Notes under the pieces: model-generated
What the model was told of the DNA's origin: nothing
Seen by the model: only the letters and a program-made list of their open reading frames with translations
Databases searched by the model: none
Position numbers and translations under genes: made by a program
In this document: piece after piece, positions 1-5,728 of the stretch
Position numbering within the stretch: the first letter of the stretch is position 1
Layout of the letters: the number at the start of each line of letters is the position of its first letter
Origin: DATECU01 sp035286745
GTDB lineage: Bacteria > Acidobacteriota > Vicinamibacteria > Fen-336
DNA length: 5,728 nt
NCBI GenBank assembly: GCA_035286745.1
Contig: DATECU010000041.1
Coordinates: forward strand, 1-5,728
Reading direction: 5' to 3'

Positions 1-1227
1 CTGCAGAAGGGCGAGCCCCGCCACGACAGCCGCAACCCGCGCAAGCTGGCGGCGGAGATCCGACTGGCGGACCAGGCCCCGCGCCTGACGGGTCGGGCCT
101 GCACCTACCTGCCCTTGCGGTTCCTGGTTCGGAACCAAGGCGACACCGAATGGCTGCGCGAGGAAGTGCCCGAGGGCGGCTACGTGATGCTCGGGGGGCA
201 CGTCCTGGACCAGCAGGGCCGGCACCTGAAGCGCGGGCACTTGCGGGCTCGGCTGCCGCGCAACGTGGCGCCGGGGGATGAGGTGCTGGTCGAGGCCGAG
301 CTGCTGCTTCCCGCGCCCCCCGCGCGCTATCGAGTCAGGGTAGACATGGTCGACGAGTTCATCAGCTGGTTCGAGCAGGTGGGGTCGCCGACCCTGGATA
401 TCGAGGTCGAGGTCGACGGCTATCTGGACAGCCGCCAGCCCCACCAGCTCAAGGCCGACATCGATCCCCCCGCCGAGGCCCGCCTAACTGCTGGACTGCC
501 GGGTGCGCCGCTCCGCGTGCCGCTGCGTGTGCATAACGCTGGGGATACGACCTGGTTGGCGAGGACCGACGATTCCGCCGGTCAGGTCCTGGTGGGAGGG
601 CACCTGCTGCGGTCCGACGGAAGCACGCTGGACTGGGACTTCTTCCGGACCGGTCTGCCTCGCGACATCGCCCCCCACGAGCACGCCGACATCGTCTGCG
701 AGTTCGCGGCACCGCCCGACGCGGGGAGCTACCGGGTCCGCATCGACCTGGTGGCCGACCGTGTCGGCTGGTTCGAGTCCTGGGGCTCGCTGCCTATCGA
801 CCTCGGCCTGGAAGTGGCCGAGGGCGTCCCCGACAGTCGGGCCCCGGGCCGGCTTTCCGCCCTGATCGAGTGGGCCGAGCCGACGCCGCCGCTGCGCGCG
901 GCCGCTGGCACCAAGGCCGCGGTCCGGGTCAAGGTCGTGAACACCGGCAACACGCGCTGGCTGGCCGCTCCCCAGAAGGCGGAAGGACATGTCTTCGTGG
1001 GCGGGCACCTGCTCGACGGGCAGGGGGCGGTCCTCGATCTCGATCACACCCGGGCCCCGTTGCCTCGCGATCTGGCCCCCGGAGAGGAGGCGACGGTCGC
1101 GGTTTCCTTCGGGCTGCCCAGCCGGCCCGGTCGCTATCAACTCGAGCTCGACCTGCTGGTGGAGGGCCTCACCTGGTTCGGGGCCAGGGGTTCCCAGACC
1201 CTACGGCTCGAGCTCGACGTAACCTAG
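1..1227 (+). CDS. Tandem Ig-like beta-sandwich module protein, 5'-truncated
   Basis: The frame is open from base 1 to a TAG stop at 1225-1227, giving 408 visible residues; the true start lies upstream. The internal TTG at 115 is not a credible start, because the homologous repeat structure continues to its left. The protein consists of three tandem copies of one module (residues 21-154, 155-289 and 290-408), preceded by 20 residues that match the inter-module linker (DSR-x-P-x-x-L). Each copy shows N-x-G-[DN]-T-x-W, GGH-x-L, LPR-x-[IVL]-AP, a Y-[RQ]-[VL] strand and a WF...GS ending. There are no membrane segments in the visible part. The N-G-T-W and P-G-x-Y pattern resembles NBR1-like Ig folds and C-terminal modules attached to bacterial glycosyltransferases and methyltransferases. 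The catalytic part, if any, is outside the window, so function is unassigned. The gene ends 19 bases before malQ and may be co-transcribed with it. The reading frame is certain; the fold assignment is inference. Confidence 0.85.
   Translation: MQKGEPRHDSRNPRKLAAEIRLADQAPRLTGRACTYLPLRFLVRNQGDTEWLREEVPEGGYVMLGGHVLDQQGRHLKRGHLRARLPRNVAPGDEVLVEAELLLPAPPARYRVRVDMVDEFISWFEQVGSPTLDIEVEVDGYLDSRQPHQLKADIDPPAEARLTAGLPGAPLRVPLRVHNAGDTTWLARTDDSAGQVLVGGHLLRSDGSTLDWDFFRTGLPRDIAPHEHADIVCEFAAPPDAGSYRVRIDLVADRVGWFESWGSLPIDLGLEVAEGVPDSRAPGRLSALIEWAEPTPPLRAAAGTKAAVRVKVVNTGNTRWLAAPQKAEGHVFVGGHLLDGQGAVLDLDHTRAPLPRDLAPGEEATVAVSFGLPSRPGRYQLELDLLVEGLTWFGARGSQTLRLELDVT
61..462 (+). repeat. Ig-like module, copy 1 (protein-level repeat)
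   Basis: This copy is 134 codons long and includes a linker. Landmarks are NQGDTEW around codons 45-51, the GGH motif at bases 193-201, LPRNVAPG, an RYRVRVD strand, ISWFE and the DSRQP linker. It aligns end to end with copies 2 and 3. The aligned residues are clear, but the DNA is diverged, so this is an old duplication rather than a recent one. Confidence 0.75.
463..867 (+). repeat. Ig-like module, copy 2 (protein-level repeat)
   Basis: This copy is 135 codons long. The landmarks appear in the same order as in copy 1: NAGDTTW, VGGHLL, LPRDIAP, SYRVRIDLV, GWFE..GS and the linker DSRAPGRL. The near-equal spacing with copy 1 (134 against 135 codons) supports a true tandem domain repeat. Confidence 0.75.
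868..1224 (+). repeat. Ig-like module, copy 3 (protein-level repeat, C-terminal)
   Basis: This copy is 119 codons long. Landmarks are NTGNTRW, VGGHLLD, LPRDLAPGEE, GRYQLELDLL, TWFG..GS and a last strand LRLELDV. It ends exactly where copies 1 and 2 pass into their DSR-x-P linkers. The protein therefore stops at a domain boundary and is probably complete at its C-terminus. Confidence 0.75.
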
Positions 1228-1231
1228 CGTT

Positions 1232-1249
1232 AGGATCGACCCGACCGTG
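1232..1249 (+). promoter_or_regulatory. Weak ribosome-binding site and GTG start of malQ
   Basis: AGGA at 1232-1235 lies 11 bases before the GTG at 1247. No ATG lies close by in frame. The family-conserved block (GILLHPTSLPG) begins only eight residues into the protein, so GTG 1247 is the natural start. A weak, rather distant Shine-Dalgarno with a GTG just after the previous stop suggests modest initiation, perhaps helped by ribosomes finishing the upstream gene. Confidence 0.5.
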
Positions 1250-2788
1250 GAAATCGCGCGCCAGAGCGGCATCCTGCTCCACCCCACCTCTCTCCCCGGT
1301 CGCTTCGGCGTCGGCGATCTGGGGCCGGAGGCTCACCGTTTTGTGGACTTCTTGAGCGAGACCAAGCAGCGCCTGTGGCAGGTGCTGCCGCTCGGTCCCA
1401 CCGGCTACGGGGATTCTCCCTATCAGTGCTTTTCCGCCTTCGCCGGCAACCCGCTCTTGGTGAGCCCGGAGCGGCTCAGGAAGGACGGCTGGCTCGGCGC
1501 AGCCGACCTGGCGAAGGCGCCGGCCTTCTCCGACCAGGGCGTCGACTTCGGCGCCGTCATCGCCTGGAAGCGGGAGCTGCTGAAGCGCGCCGGCGCGGGC
1601 TTCGAGAAGGGGGCCTCAGCCAAGGCGCGCGAGAGCTTCGAGGGCTTCCGTCAGGCGAACCCCTGGCTCGCCGACTACGCCCTCTTCATGGCGCTCAAGG
1701 ATGCCCACCGCGGCGCCGCCTGGACCAGCTGGGAGCGTGACCTCGCGAACCGGCGCCCCCTAGCGCTGGAGAAGGCGAGGCGGGAGCTCCAGGCGGACGT
1801 GCGAGTTCACGAGTTCGCCCAGTTCCTGTTCTTCCAGCAGTGGGCCGAGCTGCGCGCTCACGCTCAAGCCCGCGGCATCCGCATCATGGGCGACGTGCCC
1901 ATCTTCGTGGCCCACGACAGCGCCGATGTTTGGGCCCATCCCGAGCTGTTCGTTCTGTCCTCCGACGGCAGCCCCGCGGTGGTGGCCGGCGTGCCGCCCG
2001 ACTACTTCAGCGAGACCGGCCAGCTCTGGGGCAACCCCCTCTACCGCTGGGAGACGATGGCTCGCACCGGTTACGTTTGGTGGGTCGAGCGCTTCCGTGC
2101 CGTGCTGGGCCTGGTCGACCTGGTGCGGCTCGACCACTTCCGAGGCTTCGAGGCCTACTGGGAGGTCCCGGGCAAGGACCTCACCGCGGTCCACGGCCGT
2201 TGGGTGAAGGGGCCCGGAGACGCGCTCTTCGAGGCGCTGGCGGCCGCTCTGGGGCAGCTTCCCATCGTGGCCGAGAACCTGGGCGTGATCACGCCCGAGG
2301 TGGAGGCGCTGCGCGAGCGCTTCGGCTTTCCCGGCATGGCCATCCTCCAGTTCGCGTTTGGCACCGACGCCTCGGCCGAGTGCTTCAAGCCCCACAACTA
2401 CCCGCGCCATCTGGTCGTCTACACCGGCACTCACGACAACGACACCATTGCCGGCTGGTGGTCGGGTGGGGTGGGAGACTCGACCCGTACCGCGGAAGAC
2501 GTGCAGGCGGAACGGGACCACTGCCGCGAATACCTGGGCATCGAGGGGCGGGAGATCCACTGGGACTTCGTCCGCGCGGTCCTGGCCTCGGTGGCGGACC
2601 TGGCGGTGATCCCCTTGCAGGACGTGCTGGGTCTGGGCAGCGAAGCCCGCATGAACGTACCGGCGAAGCCTGCCGGGAACTGGCGCTGGCGCTTCACCTG
2701 GGAACAGGTGACGGGCGGGGTTCGCGACCGGCTGGGCCGGATGACCGAGATGTACAGCCGCGCCGACCCGTCGCCCGTCGACCGCTGA
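1247..2788 (+). CDS. malQ: 4-alpha-glucanotransferase (amylomaltase, GH77)
   Basis: This gene encodes a cytoplasmic disproportionating enzyme that moves alpha-1,4-glucan segments between maltodextrins and releases glucose. At 513 residues it is close to the compact Thermus-type amylomaltases (about 500). GH77 landmarks run in order: GILLHPTSLPG at 8-18, GPTGYGDSPYQ at 50-60, GDVPIFVAHDSADVW from 215, and the '250s loop' PPDYFSETGQLWGNPLY at 250-266. Next come RLDHFRGF with the predicted nucleophile Asp296, VAENLG with the acid/base Glu343, and TGTHDNDT with the transition-state stabiliser Asp397. All three catalytic residues are present at spacings matching the family. The C-terminal block NVPAKPAGNWRWRF is also typical. 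The protein has no signal peptide. It lies 19 bases after the preceding gene and 135 bases before a sugar symporter gene, and it would process imported maltodextrins. Family assignment is very secure. Confidence 0.97.
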   Translation: MEIARQSGILLHPTSLPGRFGVGDLGPEAHRFVDFLSETKQRLWQVLPLGPTGYGDSPYQCFSAFAGNPLLVSPERLRKDGWLGAADLAKAPAFSDQGVDFGAVIAWKRELLKRAGAGFEKGASAKARESFEGFRQANPWLADYALFMALKDAHRGAAWTSWERDLANRRPLALEKARRELQADVRVHEFAQFLFFQQWAELRAHAQARGIRIMGDVPIFVAHDSADVWAHPELFVLSSDGSPAVVAGVPPDYFSETGQLWGNPLYRWETMARTGYVWWVERFRAVLGLVDLVRLDHFRGFEAYWEVPGKDLTAVHGRWVKGPGDALFEALAAALGQLPIVAENLGVITPEVEALRERFGFPGMAILQFAFGTDASAECFKPHNYPRHLVVYTGTHDNDTIAGWWSGGVGDSTRTAEDVQAERDHCREYLGIEGREIHWDFVRAVLASVADLAVIPLQDVLGLGSEARMNVPAKPAGNWRWRFTWEQVTGGVRDRLGRMTEMYSRADPSPVDR

Positions 2789-2800
2789 CCGTCGATCGCC

Positions 2801-2844
2801 CTTTCGGCCTGCCTTCGGCCAACTTTCGTCGCTCCTTCGTGACT
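2801..2844 (+). repeat. Four tandem imperfect 11-base direct repeats
   Basis: Between malQ and the symporter gene, four consecutive 11-base units begin at 2801, 2812, 2823 and 2834. They start CTTTCGGCC, CCTTCGGCC, CTTTCGTCG and CCTTCGTGA, so C-Y-TTCG is invariant at an exact 11-base period. The array starts 12 bases after the malQ stop. Because 11 is not a multiple of three, it is not a coding repeat. The spacing is about one helical turn, as in direct-repeat sites of some OmpR-type regulators, but no particular protein can be named. It could also be a chance product of GC-rich sequence. Confidence 0.5.
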
Positions 2845-2851
2845 TTGCCAG

Positions 2852-2886
2852 CCGCCGAACCCACCTTCGTTCTAGCGCTTCGGCGG
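2852..2886 (+). promoter_or_regulatory. Perfect 8-base inverted repeat upstream of the symporter gene
   Basis: CCGCCGAA (2852-2859) is the exact reverse complement of TTCGGCGG (2879-2886), with 19 bases between the arms. The right arm ends 37 bases before the symporter ATG. It could be an operator or an RNA hairpin in the leader. No T-run follows, so an intrinsic terminator is unlikely. The long loop and GC-rich arms make a chance match possible. Confidence 0.35.
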
Positions 2887-2906
2887 GACAGGTCGCTCCG
2901 GCGTCT

Positions 2907-2926
2907 GGAGTCAAGGGGTGAGGATG
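2907..2926 (+). promoter_or_regulatory. Ribosome-binding region deciding the symporter start
   Basis: AAGGGG at 2913-2918 stands five bases before ATG 2924. An alternative GTG at 2918 has GGAG at 2907-2910, seven bases upstream. ATG 2924 is preferred because it makes the protein begin MEKPRLGF, which fits the short N-terminus usual before the first helix in this transporter group. The two options differ by only two residues. Confidence 0.6.
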
Positions 2927-4357
2927 GAAAAGCCGCGGCTGGGCTTCGGCCAGATCTGGAACATGAACTTCGGGTTCCTGGGCATCCAGTTCGGCTGGGG
3001 CCTGCAGCTTGCCAACATGTCGGCGATCTACGCCAAGCTGGGTGCCAGACCCAACGAGATCCCGATCCTGTGGCTGGCCGGACCCATGACCGGTCTCTTG
3101 GTGCAGCCGATTATCGGCGCCATGAGCGATCGCACCTGGAACTGGCTGGGCCGTCGCCGGCCCTACTTCCTGACCGGTGCCATCCTGGCCAGCACCACCC
3201 TCTTCTTCATGCCCGACGCGCCCGCGCTGTGGGCGGCCGCCACCATGCTCTGGATCCTCGACGCCTCCATCAACGTCAGCATGGAGCCGTTCCGGGCCTT
3301 CGTGGCCGACAAGCTCCCGCCCGAGCAGCGAACCGCCGGCTTCGTGATGCAGAGCTTCTTCATCGGCATCGGGGCCGCCGTCGCCAACGCCTTGCCCTCG
3401 ATCTTCCAGGCCCTGGGCGTCAGCGGTCAGGCGCCCAACGGGGTCCCGCTCACTGTCCAATATGCCTTCAAGTTGGGTGCGGCCGTCTTCCTGCTGGCGG
3501 TCTTGTGGACGGTGATCACCACGCCGGAGTACCCGCCGGACGACCTGGCGGAGTTCGAGCGCCGCAAGCGCGAGCATGCCGGCTTTGAGGTTCGGCCCCG
3601 GTTCTTGGCCGTGGGGGCGCTGGCCGGCGCGCTGCTGGGAGCCTCACGGGGGGCGCTGGTCGAGCACCACCTGACGGCCTGGCACCTGCTGGCGGGGGCA
3701 GGGATCGGCGCCGCCATTGGCTTCGCCCTCTCCGGACGCGAGGTGGGCTCGGCCCTGCGCGAGATGCCGCGCACCATGAAGCAGTTGGCGGCGGTGCAGT
3801 TCTTCACCTGGCTGGGCCTCTTCTGCATGTGGATGTTCTTCGGTCTGGCCACCGCCCAACAGATCTTCCACACTACCGACGCCCGGTCGGCGGAGTTCGA
3901 TCGGGGGACCGCCTTCGGCGGCGAGACCTTCGCCGTCTACTCCATCGTCTGCTTTGCGGTGGCCTTCGCGCTGCCCGCCCTGGCGCGGGTGAGCAGCCGC
4001 AAGACCGTGCACGCCCTGGCGCTGCTTTGCGGTGCGTTAGGGCTGCTCTCCACCGGCTTCATCCACTCGCCGCTCTTGTGGAAGCTCACCATGGTGGGCG
4101 TCGGCATCGCCTGGGCTTCCATCTTGGCCATGCCCTACGCCATCCTGTCCGGCGCCCTGCCGTCGGCCCGAGTCGGCGTCTACATGGGGATCTTCAACTT
4201 CTTCATCGTGATTCCCGAGATCGTGGCGTCGCTGGCGCTGGAGCCGGTGGTGCGCCAGCTCTTCGGCAACGACCCGGTGAAGGTGGTGATGCTGGGCGGG
4301 GCGTCCCTGCTGCTGGCAGCCATGGCGGTGTTCCTGGTCGACGACGTCCAGCGTTAG
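2924..4357 (+). CDS. MFS sugar symporter, SLC45/sucrose-transporter-like
   Basis: This 477-residue inner-membrane protein probably imports maltose, maltodextrins or a related oligosaccharide with protons. The first helix block (IWNMNFGFLGIQFGW, 11-25) is typical of the bacterial SLC45-like/GPH-type MFS group. The loop 2-3 signature is GAMSDR...GRRRPY (65-81). Further landmarks are QFFTWLGLF (292-300) and WASILAMPYAILSG (397-410) followed by GVYMGIFNFFIVIPEI (418-433). Approximate helices are 8-30, 47-66, 82-97, 101-118, 141-163, 181-199, 287-310, 335-354, 362-379, 386-408, 418-438 and 454-472. Oddly, the central loop also holds two hydrophobic stretches (227-244 and 252-270) rich in Gly and Ala, which would make 14 spans. 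The gene is followed after 21 bases by an exported GH13 enzyme, so a maltodextrin or cyclodextrin-derived substrate is the best inference. Substrate is not readable from sequence; the family is secure. Confidence 0.93.
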   Translation: MEKPRLGFGQIWNMNFGFLGIQFGWGLQLANMSAIYAKLGARPNEIPILWLAGPMTGLLVQPIIGAMSDRTWNWLGRRRPYFLTGAILASTTLFFMPDAPALWAAATMLWILDASINVSMEPFRAFVADKLPPEQRTAGFVMQSFFIGIGAAVANALPSIFQALGVSGQAPNGVPLTVQYAFKLGAAVFLLAVLWTVITTPEYPPDDLAEFERRKREHAGFEVRPRFLAVGALAGALLGASRGALVEHHLTAWHLLAGAGIGAAIGFALSGREVGSALREMPRTMKQLAAVQFFTWLGLFCMWMFFGLATAQQIFHTTDARSAEFDRGTAFGGETFAVYSIVCFAVAFALPALARVSSRKTVHALALLCGALGLLSTGFIHSPLLWKLTMVGVGIAWASILAMPYAILSGALPSARVGVYMGIFNFFIVIPEIVASLALEPVVRQLFGNDPVKVVMLGGASLLLAAMAVFLVDDVQR

Positions 4358-4366
4358 ACATACCCC

Positions 4367-4371
4367 GGAGG
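4367..4371 (+). promoter_or_regulatory. Ribosome-binding site of the GH13 gene
   Basis: GGAGG lies seven bases before ATG 4379, the best Shine-Dalgarno in the window. It sits inside the 21-base gap after the symporter stop and supports both this start and co-transcription with the symporter. Confidence 0.8.
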
Positions 4372-4378
4372 ATCGCGC

Positions 4379-5728
4379 ATGAGAGGACTGAGGGATGCGG
4401 GTTGCGGCCTGGTGCTCCTGCTGCTGGCCGGACCCTGCCTGGCCGCCGGACCCGAGGTCTCCAAGGTGGAGCCGCCCAACTGGTGGGTAGGCCACACCTG
4501 GAACCCGGTGCGGGTCATGCTCCGCGGGCGTCACCTGGAGGGGGCTCGGGTCGAGGCCGAGGGCGCCGGCGTTCAGATTGGACTCACCCGAGTGAATGCG
4601 ACCGGAACTTACCTGTTCGTTGACCTGCACCTGGCCGCGGACGCTCAGCCTGGGGCGCGCGTCCTTCGAGTGGTCGGCCGCGAGGGAGCCGCCGAGGTGG
4701 CCTTCCCGCTGCTGGCGCCCCTGCCCCGCCAGGGCCGCTTCCAGGGATTCTCGACTGACGATGTCATTTACCTCCTGATGCCCGATCGCTTCGCCAACGG
4801 CGATTCCAGGAACGACGATCCCGCCGCCTCGGCCGGCTTGCTGGATCGCAAGAAGGCGCGCTTCTACCACGGCGGCGATCTTCAGGGCGTGATCGACCGC
4901 TTGCCGTACCTCAAGGACCTGGGCGTGACCTCGCTCTGGCTCAACCCCTGGTACGACAACAACAACCGCTTGAACCAAATCGAGACGTACGACAACCAAC
5001 CCGTCACCGACTACCACGGCTACGGGGCGACCGACTTCTACGGGGTGGAGGACCACTTCGGCGATCTCGCCACGCTCAAGCGTCTGGTGGAGGAGGCGCA
5101 CCGCCTGGGCCTCAAGGTGATCCAGGACCAGGTGGCGAACCACACCGGGCCCTATCACCCCTGGGTGAGCGATGCGCCCACGCCCACCTGGTACAACGGG
5201 ACCCGGGACCGACACCTGGCCAACAACTGGCAGGTGTGGACGCTGGCCGACCCCAGGGCCACACCGCAGGAGACGCGGGCCACCCTGGAGGGCTGGTTCG
5301 CCAACATCCTGCCCGACCTCAATCAGAACGACGAGGAGGTCCGCCGCTACCTGATCCAGAACACGCTCTGGTGGGTGGCCACGACCGGTCTGGACGGCAT
5401 TCGTCAGGACACCTGGCCCTACGTGCCCCGGGACTTCTGGCGGGACTGGATGGGCGCCATAAAGCGCGAGTACCCAACGTTAACCGTGGTGGGCGAGATG
5501 TGGGACGGGAACGCGGGGCTGGTCTCCTTCTTCCAGGGCGGGGCCGCCGGCTTCGATGGCGTCGACACCGGGGTCGATACCCTGTTCGACTTCCCGCTGC
5601 TCTTTCCGCTGCGCCGCGCGTTTGCGGAGGGCAAGCCGTTGCGCGAGATGGTGCAGACCCTGGGGCTGGATCGGCTCTACCCTCGGCCGGAGCAGCTGGT
5701 CACCTTCCTGGGCAACCACGACGTGCAG
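4379..5728 (+). CDS. Exported GH13 cyclomaltodextrinase/neopullulanase-like enzyme, 3'-truncated
   Basis: The frame is open from ATG 4379 to the window edge, giving 450 residues; perhaps 150 more are missing compared with usual family members of about 600. Residues 1-23 look like a Sec signal peptide (Arg2/Arg5, a Leu-rich core, cleavage near CLAA), so the enzyme should act in the periplasm. Residues about 27-110 resemble the cyclomaltodextrinase N-terminal domain (VEPPNWWVG at 30-38). The GH13 barrel starts at 127 with DDVIYLLMPDRFANGD and a likely calcium loop (NDDP). Conserved regions are DQVANH (Asp250, Asn254, His255), GIRQD (Arg342, nucleophile Asp344), VGEMW (acid/base Glu373) and GNHD (Asp448), so the catalytic set is complete. 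HPWVSDAPTPTW and DTWPY are typical of the cyclodextrinase/neopullulanase branch. It would hydrolyse cyclodextrins, maltodextrins or pullulan to short maltosides for the adjacent symporter. Exact specificity is inference. Confidence 0.93.
   Translation, partial: MRGLRDAGCGLVLLLLAGPCLAAGPEVSKVEPPNWWVGHTWNPVRVMLRGRHLEGARVEAEGAGVQIGLTRVNATGTYLFVDLHLAADAQPGARVLRVVGREGAAEVAFPLLAPLPRQGRFQGFSTDDVIYLLMPDRFANGDSRNDDPAASAGLLDRKKARFYHGGDLQGVIDRLPYLKDLGVTSLWLNPWYDNNNRLNQIETYDNQPVTDYHGYGATDFYGVEDHFGDLATLKRLVEEAHRLGLKVIQDQVANHTGPYHPWVSDAPTPTWYNGTRDRHLANNWQVWTLADPRATPQETRATLEGWFANILPDLNQNDEEVRRYLIQNTLWWVATTGLDGIRQDTWPYVPRDFWRDWMGAIKREYPTLTVVGEMWDGNAGLVSFFQGGAAGFDGVDTGVDTLFDFPLLFPLRRAFAEGKPLREMVQTLGLDRLYPRPEQLVTFLGNHDVQ

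Noticed and set aside
1..6. CTGCAG (a PstI site) at the first base, suggesting a cloned restriction fragment
   Set aside because: The window does not end in the same site (it ends GTGCAG) and another CTGCAG is internal at 3002-3007, so this is probably chance.
115..117. TTG as the start of the first gene
   Set aside because: The frame stays open to base 1 and the upstream residues match the inter-module linker seen later in the protein, so the gene continues to the left.
2803..2820. A small hairpin (GCC-TTC-GGC) or GGCC pairing after malQ as a terminator
   Set aside because: The stem is only three to four base pairs and no T-run follows; the same bases are better described as part of the 11-base direct repeats.
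2845..2875. A possible sigma70-type promoter with TTGCCA at 2845-2850
   Set aside because: The -35 resembles TTGACA, but nothing at a 16-19 base spacing resembles TATAAT (only GTTCTA/TTCTAG), so no promoter is annotated.
1760..3577. A 605-codon open frame on the - strand across malQ and the symporter gene
   Set aside because: It overlaps two clearly recognised genes on the other strand, its product is a low-complexity mix of Gly, Arg, Ala, Pro, Glu and His without recognisable motifs, and stop-poor antisense frames are expected at this GC content.
1840..3588. A 582-codon + strand open frame overlapping malQ and the symporter gene
   Set aside because: The translation is Arg/Gly/Pro-rich and motif-free, while the competing frames carry complete GH77 and MFS signatures.
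3829..4623. A 264-codon + strand open frame bridging the symporter end and the GH13 start
   Set aside because: It is an out-of-frame shadow. The symporter frame stops cleanly at 4357, and the GH13 gene has its own ribosome-binding site and signal peptide.
4037..5215. A 392-codon - strand open frame over the symporter/GH13 junction
   Set aside because: It is a shadow of two real genes: a Val/Gly/His-rich product with no domain motif.

Overview
This is a compact, strongly GC-rich bacterial region. G or C fills most third codon positions, which is why long empty reading frames appear on both strands. All four genes read on the + strand. The clearest theme is use of maltodextrin, starch fragments or cyclodextrin: a cytoplasmic GH77 4-alpha-glucanotransferase (malQ), an inner-membrane sugar symporter of the SLC45/sucrose-transporter-like MFS group, and an exported GH13 cyclomaltodextrinase/neopullulanase-like enzyme that runs off the right edge. 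The exported enzyme and the symporter type suggest a Gram-negative, probably free-living organism. The mix recalls Bacteroidetes-type maltodextrin loci, but the base composition fits high-GC groups such as Acidobacteriota, Myxococcota or Gemmatimonadota better. The sequence alone does not settle the phylum.

Layout. Positions 1-1227 hold the 3' part of a gene whose start lies outside the window. The visible protein is three tandem copies of an Ig-like beta-sandwich module of about 120-135 residues, plus the tail of a fourth or of a preceding domain. Nineteen bases later malQ begins with GTG (1247-2788). A 135-base gap (2789-2923) follows. It is the only substantial non-coding stretch and carries two unexplained patterns: four tandem 11-base units (2801-2844) and a perfect 8-base inverted repeat (arms 2852-2859 and 2879-2886). 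The MFS symporter (2924-4357) and the GH13 enzyme (from 4379) follow, 21 bases apart, with a good ribosome-binding site for each.

How the genes probably work together (inference): the exported GH13 enzyme opens or cuts cyclodextrins and maltodextrins in the periplasm, the MFS symporter imports the resulting short maltosides, and MalQ disproportionates them in the cytoplasm. No ABC transporter, SusC/SusD pair or regulator gene is visible here. The repeat-module protein does not obviously belong to this pathway. Similar modules are often attached to glycosyltransferases or methyltransferases of polysaccharide clusters, so it may mark the end of a separate operon.

No tRNA, rRNA, CRISPR array, insertion sequence or convincing terminator was seen. 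The most unusual items are the intergenic 11-base repeats and inverted repeat, the extra hydrophobic hairpin in the middle of the MFS protein, and the tandem-module protein upstream of malQ.
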